Of a stretch of DNA of 64,000 nucleotides, positions 26,120 to 33,260 are shown piece after piece (position 1 is the first letter of the stretch; the number at the start of each line of letters is the position of its first letter). The stretch is taken from the NCBI GenBank assembly GCA_949296965.1, contig CASFQL010000010.1:62001-126000 (forward strand). The letters are read 5' to 3'. The notes below the pieces were generated by a model, which did no database searches, had not been told where the DNA came from, and worked only from the letters and a program-made list of their open reading frames with translations. Origin of the DNA: an uncultured Christensenella sp. (GTDB lineage: Bacteria > Bacillota > Clostridia > Christensenellales > UBA1242). The position numbers were made by a program, and so were the translations under genes.

Positions 26120-29100
26120 ATGAGTTCAAAAAATATAATAGTAATGATTATCAGTATTCTTTTTGTAGCAATTTTTGGTTTTGTATTAATTTGGGGTATA
26201 ATTAATTTTGAGAAAGTAAAGGCTGGATTGTCTGGGACAGGCCTTTATACTGAAGAAGATTTAAAAAATGCCCATGAAGATGGTTATAAAGAAGGACTTT
26301 CTGATAAAGAATATTATGATAATTTAGTTAATAGTTATAGGGATAAAATTACTAATTTAGAAGATAATGTATCACAATTAAATAATCAAATAACTATATT
26401 AACAAGTAATAATAAAGATTATCAAAATCAAATTGATAATCTAACACAAATTAAATTAGAAAATGAAGAAAGTATAAACTCTCTTAATGAAACTATTAGT
26501 CAAAATGAGCAAACAATTGAAACTTTGACTAATGAAAAAACTTTACTTCAGACACAAGTTACAAATTTATTAAATGAAAAAGAAAATAATCAACTTACAA
26601 TTACAAGCCTTAATTCTCAAATTTTAACTTTACAAAAACAAGTTGAAAATTTGACTAGTTCTAGTGAAGATAAAAGTGAAGAAATTAATAGACTTAATGA
26701 AGTTATAAATAACTTGCAAAGCCAAGTTACAATTTTAACAAATGAAAATACTAACTTAGATTCTCAAATTTTATCTTTAAATAATCAAATAAAATCGTTA
26801 CAATCATTAAATGATAGATTACAAGATACAAATGATTCTAATTTAAATACTATTACTACTCTAAATAATCAAGTTAAGTCTTTAAATAGTCAAATAACTG
26901 AACTATCAAATCAATTACAAAATAACACTTCAAATGTTACATCTCTTAATAATAAAATTGCTGAACTAGAAAAAAGCATAGCATATTACGAGCAATATAT
27001 AGCAAGTTTAGAAAGTGGAGAACAAGTTGTAGCAACTTTTGAATTTAATGGTAGTGTTTATAATATTCAAATAGTAAATAAGAATTCTACTCTTAGTGTG
27101 GTTGCTCCAACTTCAACTGAATATGTAATATTTAATGGTTGGACTGTTAATGGAGAAAGTGTAGATTTACCAACTTATCAAATTACAACAAATACAAAAT
27201 TTGTAGCAGATGTAACATTGAAATATGATGTAATTTTTATGTCTAATGATAGTGAGTATAATAAGCAAATTATTACAAAAGATAATTTTGCAACACTTCC
27301 AACAGCTCCAACAAAAGATGGTTATGAGTTTGATGGTTGGAGTATTGATGGAATTAATTTGGTTGATGTAGAAAGTTATAAAGTAATGGGAAAAACAACT
27401 TTTGTTGCAGTATTTACAAAATTACATAATGTATCTTTTGTTTATGAAGAAGATATAATTTCAACACAAACAATTAGAAATAATAATTTAGTTATTGCAC
27501 CAGAAGTTGAAGATACTAGTTATAAAGTATTTAATGGTTGGCTTGTCAATGATACTTTTGTAGATTTATCTACTTATAAAATAGTTGGGGATGTAACATT
27601 TATTGCAGATATTATTTATTACTATGATGTTATATTTATGGTAGATAATGAAGAATACAACAGTCAATTAGTAGTTGAAAATGGTTATGCAATACTTCCA
27701 ACTGCTCCAACAAAAGATGGTTATGAGTTCGATGGTTGGAGTGTTAATGGAATTGATATTATTAATTTATCCACATTTAATGTAATACAACACACAACTT
27801 TTAATGCAATATTTACAAAACTACATATTGTTACATTTATTGTTGATGAAGAAACTTATGATACTCAAACTGTTAGAAATAATGATTATTTTATTTTACC
27901 AATAAACCCGTCTAAAGTTGATTGTAAATTTGATGGTTGGAGTATTGTTGGATTAGAAGAAATTTATAACAAACCATTTATTATTACTGGTGATTTGTCT
28001 TTAACTGCTGTATTTTCTTTAGTTGGTTTTAAGGAAATAGTAATAAATTCTCCAGCACTTTTTTCTCCTTCTTCTATGTGGACAGATGGAGAAAATATAT
28101 ATTATTCTATTAATACTAATCAATATGTATTAAATAAAGAAACATCAACATGGGAAAAGAAAACATGGAATGGTTTAATTAATCTTTATGGTGATAATAT
28201 TTGGACAGATGGAGAAAATGTATATTATTCTTATGGTTCTTCTCATTATATTTTAAATAAAGAAACATCAACATGGGAAAAGAAAACATGGAATGGTTTA
28301 ACTGATTTTCTTGGTTCTTATATTTGGTCATACGGAGAAAATATATATTTTTCTAATTGGAATGGTTCTTCTCACTATATTTTAAATAAAGAAACATCAA
28401 CATGGGAAGAAAGAATAATAGATAATGAAAATTATTATCTAGAGAAATATTATTGGACAGATGGAGAAAATACATATTATTCTAATGGTCTCAAACAATA
28501 TGTATTAAATAAAGAAACATTAACATGGGAAGAAAAAACATGGAATGGTTTAACTGATTTTTATGGTTCTCGTATTTGGACAGATGGAGAAAATATATAT
28601 TATTCTTTTGATTCTTTTCAATATATTTTAAATAAAGAAACATCAACATGGAAAGAAAAGAGTTGGAATATTTTAAAGTCTTTTGATGCACAAGATCTTT
28701 TTATTTTTGGTGATTTTATTTATTTTGCCAATTTTGATTATTCATATCTATATAATAAAGAAACTAAACAATGGGAATTTTGTTATTTCTTTGGTCCATT
28801 TACTTCTGATATTTCTTATATTTGGACAGATGGAGAAAATACATATTATTCTAATGGTTCTTGTCATTATGTATTAAATAAAGAAAGTTTAAGATGGGAA
28901 TTAAAGAATTGGAATGGTTTAACTGATTTTTATGGTTCTCGTATTTGGACAGATGGAGAAAATGTATATTATTCTCAAGGTTCTTCTCACTATATTTTAA
29001 ATAAAGAAACATCAACATGGAAAGTAAAAATATGGAATGGTTTAACTGATTTTTATGGTTCTTATATTTGGATAGATGGAGAAAATGTATATTATTCTCA

Positions 29101-29503
29101 AGGTTCTTCTCACTATATTTTAAATAAAGAAACATCAACATGGGAAAAGATAACTTGGAAAGGATTAACTTCTTTTAATGGTTCTAATATTTGGACAGAT
29201 GGAGAAAATACATATTATTCTTTAAATTCTGAACAATATGTATTAAATAAAGAAACATTAACATGGGAAAAGAAAATATGGAAAGGTTTACAACTTGATG
29301 TTAATACTTCTTACATATGGTTATATGGAGAAAATATATATTATTCTACTGGTAATAAACATTATGTTTTAAATAAAGAAACATCAACTTGGGAAAATAA
29401 AATATGGGATAATTCTAATAATATTTATGGTTCTTATATTTGGACAGATGGAGAAAATGTATATTATTCTTATGGTTCTTCTCAATATATATTGAATATA
29501 TAA
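26120..29503 (+). CDS. Long adsorption-like protein: membrane helix, coiled coil, InlB-type B repeats, WTDGEN repeats
   Basis: 1127 residues, ribosome site AAGGAG. Order: membrane helix (~8-30); coiled coil (~65-300) of heptads rich in Asn, Gln, Leu; about five ~67-residue beta repeats of the Listeria-Bacteroides (InlB B-repeat) kind, with YEFDGW-like cores (~305-640); then eleven ~41-residue repeats plus a partial twelfth of the form WTDGENxYYS..YVLNKETSTWE (~653-1127), ending inside a repeat. The last part resembles a beta-propeller or kelch-like array. I infer a tip protein that binds the host, acting like pIII. Confidence 0.75.
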   Translation: MSSKNIIVMIISILFVAIFGFVLIWGIINFEKVKAGLSGTGLYTEEDLKNAHEDGYKEGLSDKEYYDNLVNSYRDKITNLEDNVSQLNNQITILTSNNKDYQNQIDNLTQIKLENEESINSLNETISQNEQTIETLTNEKTLLQTQVTNLLNEKENNQLTITSLNSQILTLQKQVENLTSSSEDKSEEINRLNEVINNLQSQVTILTNENTNLDSQILSLNNQIKSLQSLNDRLQDTNDSNLNTITTLNNQVKSLNSQITELSNQLQNNTSNVTSLNNKIAELEKSIAYYEQYIASLESGEQVVATFEFNGSVYNIQIVNKNSTLSVVAPTSTEYVIFNGWTVNGESVDLPTYQITTNTKFVADVTLKYDVIFMSNDSEYNKQIITKDNFATLPTAPTKDGYEFDGWSIDGINLVDVESYKVMGKTTFVAVFTKLHNVSFVYEEDIISTQTIRNNNLVIAPEVEDTSYKVFNGWLVNDTFVDLSTYKIVGDVTFIADIIYYYDVIFMVDNEEYNSQLVVENGYAILPTAPTKDGYEFDGWSVNGIDIINLSTFNVIQHTTFNAIFTKLHIVTFIVDEETYDTQTVRNNDYFILPINPSKVDCKFDGWSIVGLEEIYNKPFIITGDLSLTAVFSLVGFKEIVINSPALFSPSSMWTDGENIYYSINTNQYVLNKETSTWEKKTWNGLINLYGDNIWTDGENVYYSYGSSHYILNKETSTWEKKTWNGLTDFLGSYIWSYGENIYFSNWNGSSHYILNKETSTWEERIIDNENYYLEKYYWTDGENTYYSNGLKQYVLNKETLTWEEKTWNGLTDFYGSRIWTDGENIYYSFDSFQYILNKETSTWKEKSWNILKSFDAQDLFIFGDFIYFANFDYSYLYNKETKQWEFCYFFGPFTSDISYIWTDGENTYYSNGSCHYVLNKESLRWELKNWNGLTDFYGSRIWTDGENVYYSQGSSHYILNKETSTWKVKIWNGLTDFYGSYIWIDGENVYYSQGSSHYILNKETSTWEKITWKGLTSFNGSNIWTDGENTYYSLNSEQYVLNKETLTWEKKIWKGLQLDVNTSYIWLYGENIYYSTGNKHYVLNKETSTWENKIWDNSNNIYGSYIWTDGENVYYSYGSSQYILNI

Positions 29504-29517
29504 TTTTGGAGTATATA

Positions 29518-30345
29518 ATGATAACAATAATATTTGCTCCACCACGAACTGGAAAGACTTGTTTTTTAACGCACATTGCAGTTGAAACAATGTTTGACCG
29601 GGAAAGGAATAGATTAATGCAAAATGAGTTATATTCTAAAATAGAAAACGGCTTTATAAATATTAAGACTATACCTATACATTGTGTTAGTGCTAATTAT
29701 GATATATTAGGTTTTAAGTTTAGGTATAGTCCTAGACTAAGCCGTAGAATTAACCCATATAGATTAGGTTTTTATAATAAATTTGTAAAAACACATTTTA
29801 ATTTACCTTATGAATGTATATGTATAACTGAAGCACAAAAATATCTTAATTCTCGTATGAGTATATATTTCCCTGATTGGCAAAGTAGATGGTATGAGCA
29901 ACACGGTCATAATAATTTAGATATATATTTAGATACACAAAGACCTATGCTCATTGATATTAATATTAGAGAACTTGCACAGTTTATTGAAATAGTTAAA
30001 TTAGATATAAACAAAGATAAATATGGTAAAATAATTGGCTTAACTTGGAAAATCAGAAAAATTGATAATAGTAGTTTATTTGATAGATATTTGGCCAGTG
30101 GTAAGAAAAATAAAGATTGTTATACTGAAGAAATTGTTACAGCAGATTACAATGTATTTAATTGTTATTCTTCTCAAAGTTGTAAGCCAAAATTCTACGA
30201 TGGTCATATGGAAGAAGATATTGATTATAATCAATCTACATTAACTGAAGAAACAATAGATAGTTATGTTAAGTCATTATTAGAATTCGATGATGAGTTA
30301 CCAGAAAATTTTTATCAACCAAAATCACTTAAGGAGAAAAAATAG
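29518..30345 (+). CDS. Zot/pI-type phage assembly ATPase
   Basis: 275 residues; ATG 29518 behind GGAG. Walker A APPRTGKT at residues 7-14, a Walker B-like ICITEAQ near 105, and the Zot-family stretch with LDIYLDTQRPMLID and IRELAQF near 140-165. The pI/Zot proteins drive extrusion of filamentous phage through the host membrane. The usual C-terminal membrane helix is not evident here, so membrane attachment may depend on partners. This is the best single marker that the element is an inovirus. Confidence 0.88.
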   Translation: MITIIFAPPRTGKTCFLTHIAVETMFDRERNRLMQNELYSKIENGFINIKTIPIHCVSANYDILGFKFRYSPRLSRRINPYRLGFYNKFVKTHFNLPYECICITEAQKYLNSRMSIYFPDWQSRWYEQHGHNNLDIYLDTQRPMLIDINIRELAQFIEIVKLDINKDKYGKIIGLTWKIRKIDNSSLFDRYLASGKKNKDCYTEEIVTADYNVFNCYSSQSCKPKFYDGHMEEDIDYNQSTLTEETIDSYVKSLLEFDDELPENFYQPKSLKEKK

Positions 30346-30346
30346 T

Positions 30347-30646
30347 ATGGAATTTTATAAAAATGAATTAATTAATGTAACAATTGATAAATTTTCTGAA
30401 ACTTGGTCACACACGCTAGATACAGGAGATTTTGTTCCACCAAAATATTTAAAAAAATTAGATAAATATATTTATCAAAATTTAAAAAAGAAATTTAAAG
30501 AAATTGAAATATATCATTTGCTTTATTTACAAGAAAACGGGTATAAATTATCATTATTTCAAAAACTTAAAATTTCAATGTCAGGTTTAAAGCCATTATA
30601 TTTTGTAAAGAAAAATAATAATTGCAAAAAAAAGAACACTCATTAA
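30347..30646 (+). CDS. Small basic phage protein
   Basis: 99 residues from ATG 30347 with AAGGAG upstream, one base after the preceding stop codon (which ends at 30345). Helical, basic C-terminus, no recognised domain. Its last codons lie inside the hairpin at 30634-30655. Confidence 0.6.
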   Translation: MEFYKNELINVTIDKFSETWSHTLDTGDFVPPKYLKKLDKYIYQNLKKKFKEIEIYHLLYLQENGYKLSLFQKLKISMSGLKPLYFVKKNNNCKKKNTH

Positions 30647-30775
30647 AGAGTGTTCAATGCAGTAAACTGGCTCAAAATTACTAACCTATATACCTTTACT
30701 GCTGGGTCATACACAATGCTGACCTGTCAATTAAGACCATCTAGGTTAATTAAAATATAATACAAGGAGTATATA
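30634..30775 (+). other. Hairpin and structured spacer
   Basis: GAACACTC-ATTAAA-GAGTGTTC (30634-30655) without a T run, then sequence of above-average GC with short complementarities (AGTAAA near 30661 with TTTACT near 30695). Function unknown: transcript processing, packaging or replication are possible. Confidence 0.5.
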
Positions 30776-30844
30776 ATGTCAAGGAAGTTACAATCAAAAG
30801 ATAAAGATATTGTAAAAAGGAGAAAAAATGTATTATCCATTTAA
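30776..30844 (+). CDS. Possible 22-residue leader peptide
   Basis: ATG with ACAAGGAG 8 nt upstream; a short lysine/arginine-rich peptide. The stop overlaps the beginning of the 107-aa gene (ATG 30828), whose own ribosome site AAGGAG lies inside this frame. Translation could open the downstream start. Confidence 0.4.
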   Translation: MSRKLQSKDKDIVKRRKNVLSI

Positions 30845-31151
30845 AACTAAAAAAACAAGAGAATATGAAAATAAACTGAATGATATGTCTGGAAAAGATT
30901 TTGATTATAAGTTTAAACATAAATGGGACTATCTTAACGGTTACACTGGCGCTAATTTTGATAGGTCAAATAATTTGCTTGATTATAAAGATAATTTAAA
31001 CAGAGCATTTAGAAGAGTGAACAAATTTTATAAACTATCAAAATCAAAACAAAAAGAAATATTATCTAATCCATATAGTTGTGGTAATTATCATATTACC
31101 TTTGATATGGGTTATATAGATTTTTATAAAGATACTCACAAGAAAAAATAG
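30828..31151 (+). CDS. Unrecognised phage protein
   Basis: 107 residues, basic and tyrosine-rich, helical, no membrane segment or known motif. AAAAGGAG sits 6 nt before the ATG. Directly upstream of the hairpin block and rep. Confidence 0.6.
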   Translation: MYYPFKTKKTREYENKLNDMSGKDFDYKFKHKWDYLNGYTGANFDRSNNLLDYKDNLNRAFRRVNKFYKLSKSKQKEILSNPYSCGNYHITFDMGYIDFYKDTHKKK

Positions 31152-31162
31152 AAAATTCTAAC

Positions 31163-31508
31163 TGACCTAAAAAATATCTCCCACTTTTAGATTGGCTTAA
31201 AATAAAAGTGGGAGATTATAGGTCACTCGACTTGTTCGATGACCGGGAGCAAAAGACTAAGCGGACATATGATGGTCTTCAATGTGTCGGAAGCGTCTTG
31301 ACGGGAGCAGGTCAGACATATAATGTGTAATAAAGTAAATGTGAGAGAAAAAACTTTTAATATAGAAAAAAAGTTTTTCACTTTCTTTATTAGCATAACC
31401 AACGAAAGTTGGCAGTGATGGGCAAACTTTGAAAAGGCAAACGGGCGATGGCTTTAGCCCCGCCCGTTGCCTTTAAAGTGTCCCCTATACTTGATAATGG
31501 GGACACTT
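31163..31508 (+). other. Candidate replication origin / packaging region with five hairpins
   Basis: Hairpin A: 31176-31189 / 31203-31216 (14 bp) with outer TGACCT/AGGTCA to 31225. Hairpin B: 31221-31244 (shares bases with A). Hairpin C: CCAAC-GAAA-GTTGG (31399-31412). Hairpin D: 31436-31447 / 31461-31471, GC-rich. Hairpin E: AAGTGTCCCC / GGGGACACTT (31476-31485 / 31499-31508), whose 13-nt loop contains CTTGATA (31490-31496), the nick motif of pC194- and phiX174-type origins. It lies immediately before rep. Confidence 0.7.
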
Positions 31509-31539
31509 AAGCAGAAAAAAAATAAAGGAGAAATAAAAA

Positions 31540-32559
31540 TTGTCTGAGAAAAAAGAAAATTTTGAAGAATTAACTGAAATAGACATTTCTTCTTTAAAAA
31601 CAAAAATGACAAGAGAATTATGTAATTATTGTTTAAATGTGAAAACACAATTTACTTGTCCAAATTATTTAACTTGTCCTTATCAAAAACAATGTAAAGC
31701 AAATGTTGTAGTTAATGAATATTTACATACAAAAGAGATTTTAATATTTAAAGATGCATTTTGGCAACGCGATACAATGGGTTTAAATACTAATGTTGAT
31801 AGAACTAGAAAATGGATGTATGACAATAATGGTATTCTTATTCAAAAAAATGAAGAAGAAGAATTAAGTATCTTTAAATTAAAAAATGTTTTGATTGATA
31901 GTAGAAAAAGGTCAATACAAAATATGTATGGATATATTCGTTCAAATACTTGGAAATATTTTCTTACTTTGACAATTGAAAAATCTTCTAATTATGATAA
32001 GTATAATGATGAAGATGTTGAATATATTTGGAAATTATTTAGACAAAAAATGCAATATAGATTTAAAAATATTAAAATGATTGCTGTTACAGAATTACAT
32101 AAAAAAGGTGGAATACATTTTCACGGTTTTATTGGTAATTGTAATTTAGATAAATATTTGACTGTTGCAATTAATTCAGCAGAATTTTATGTAAGAAAGG
32201 GTGAAAAAGTTGAAAATAAATATTATATGCAACCTTTAAAGACAAATTTTGGTGACCAAGTATATAATTTAGATACAACAATTTATGATAAAGGTTTTGT
32301 AACTATAGTTAAAATTACAGGTGAAGAAAATGAATTGAAACTTGCAAATTATGTATCAAAATATCTTTCAAAAGATAGGGCAAAAGTTAAATATAATAAA
32401 AAAATTTATTGGCGAACATACAATTTAGATTTTTACAATAGAGAAGTTTCTTTTTTAAATGAAGAAGAAAAAACTCAAATAGTATCTGAAATAAGTTTAT
32501 TAAATTGTATTAGAATAAAAGAGTCAAAAAAGTTTGTATGTTATACAATAAAAAAATAA
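31540..32559 (+). CDS. HUH-family rolling-circle replication initiator
   Basis: 339 residues; TTG start after AAAGGAG. N-terminal cysteine cluster C-x2-C-x8-C-x5-C-x5-C (~28-55) is probably a zinc knuckle. Motif 1 FLTLTIE (~142), metal-binding HUH motif IHFHG (~192), and catalytic-tyrosine motif YVSKYLSKD (~271) follow. Such proteins nick the plus strand of the origin and remain bound to its 5' end. The Rep, the hairpin E loop and the single-stranded life cycle fit together. The N-terminal cluster is duplicated as a separate gene at 20595. Confidence 0.88.
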   Translation: MSEKKENFEELTEIDISSLKTKMTRELCNYCLNVKTQFTCPNYLTCPYQKQCKANVVVNEYLHTKEILIFKDAFWQRDTMGLNTNVDRTRKWMYDNNGILIQKNEEEELSIFKLKNVLIDSRKRSIQNMYGYIRSNTWKYFLTLTIEKSSNYDKYNDEDVEYIWKLFRQKMQYRFKNIKMIAVTELHKKGGIHFHGFIGNCNLDKYLTVAINSAEFYVRKGEKVENKYYMQPLKTNFGDQVYNLDTTIYDKGFVTIVKITGEENELKLANYVSKYLSKDRAKVKYNKKIYWRTYNLDFYNREVSFLNEEEKTQIVSEISLLNCIRIKESKKFVCYTIKK

Positions 32560-32590
32560 AAACTAGGTAATTTATTTTACCTAGTTTTTT
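32559..32590 (+). terminator. Terminator after rep
   Basis: 12-bp stem with ACTAGGTAA / TTACCTAGT core and 6-nt loop, then T run. Confidence 0.85.
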
Positions 32591-32612
32591 AAAACGAAAT
32601 TCATAGTGTTTT

Positions 32613-32718
32613 TTAGTGTCAAAATTAGTGTCAAATACTTAATTTTATTAATTATATTGACTTCTAGCAAGGCTGTTAACCGATAGGTTGTTGGTTCGAA
32701 TCCGACTTGAGGAGCCAA
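32613..32718. repeat. Attachment site copy 2 with arm sites (right end of the prophage)
   Basis: TTAGTGTCAAAA followed directly by TTAGTGTCAAAT (32613-32636) are arm-type sites matching those at the left end. The 48-bp tRNA 3' end follows at 32671-32718. Confidence 0.85.
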
Positions 32719-32720
32719 AG

Positions 32721-32750
32721 AAAGAAGACGAAGAGAAGTCTTCTTTTTTT
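32721..32750 (+). terminator. Terminator just after att copy 2
   Basis: 9-bp stem AAAGAAGAC / GTCTTCTTT with 8-nt loop and T run. It may be the original tRNA terminator or the end of a second element. Confidence 0.7.
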
Positions 32751-32825
32751 GTATGTATGAGATGAGAACCAACAAGCGTAGTAAGAACTGACGGGCGGGC
32801 AAGACGGGTTCTTCTAGGCAAACAA

Positions 32826-32947
32826 GTTCGAATCCGACTTGAGGAGCCAATTATACAATATTTAGTGGTTTAGTATAATACTGAACCACTATTTTTTTAT
32901 TATTCTAAAAAAAACATAAATTTTTAGTGTCAAAATTAGTGTCAAAA
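32826..32947. repeat. Attachment site copy 3 with left-end flank
   Basis: Begins with the T-arm and acceptor end of the tRNA (GTTCGAATCC..) and continues for ~98 bp as a near-exact copy of the prophage left end, including the terminator hairpin and both TTAGTGTCAAAA sites (32924-32947). Confidence 0.85.
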
Positions 32948-33225
32948 CTGAGAGATTATTTGTTATTATTGAAATTAATAATATAATTTTTTATCTATAA
33001 TTAATGAGATATATAAAATAGTAAACCTTTAAAATAAAATTTAGATTTGAGATTTTCAATGATTTGAACTTTAAAAGATATTTTAGTTTAGAGATTAACT
33101 TAAAAAATACATTAATTTATCTATTATTTATTAATCTATTATTTGATTTTTTTTTAAGTAAATGTTTGTTTTTTAAACAAATTAAGTTAATTTAATTTTT
33201 TGTTCTTAGTTTTGGGTATCAAATG
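32948..33225. other. AT-rich intergenic region
   Basis: No gene, hairpin or repeat that I can support between the third att copy and the recJ promoter. Confidence 0.5.
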
Positions 33226-33254
33226 TTGTTTATTTTTATTTCTTGTGTTACAAT
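33226..33254 (+). promoter_or_regulatory. recJ promoter, leaderless
   Basis: TTGTTT (33226-33231), 17-nt spacer, TACAAT (33249-33254); ATG 6 nt later at 33261. Confidence 0.65.
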
Positions 33255-33260
33255 CAAGTT

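Larger units (their letters stand above)
18523..32718. mobile_element. Inovirus-like (filamentous phage) prophage in tRNA-Asn
   Basis: About 14.2 kb between duplicated tRNA 3' ends. It combines a tyrosine integrase, an XRE repressor with phased operators, a candidate ssDNA-binding protein, short membrane proteins that could be coat proteins, a long adsorption-like protein, a Zot/pI-type ATPase, a hairpin-rich intergenic block and an HUH rolling-circle Rep. This set and order are those of filamentous phages. No outer-membrane secretin is present, as expected for a single-membrane host. Tail, terminase and portal genes are absent, so it is not a tailed phage. Confidence 0.85.

Noticed and set aside
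28491..29141. Leftward open frames with repeated LMFLYLKY stretches
   Set aside because: They are antisense shadows of the WTDGEN repeat region; the repeats belong to the plus-strand gene.
18523..32718. Integrative conjugative element
   Set aside because: No relaxase of conjugation type, coupling protein or VirB4 lies inside the element; the ATPase is of Zot type. The VirB4-like gene at the left edge is outside the att sites.
18523..32718. Tailed-phage remnant
   Set aside because: No terminase, portal, capsid or tail genes are visible, while rolling-circle and filamentous markers are.
32581..32850. Leftward open frame containing VGFEPTTYRLT-type sequence, twice
   Set aside because: This is the well-known false protein produced by the antisense strand of a tRNA 3' half; the repeats are the att copies, not coding.
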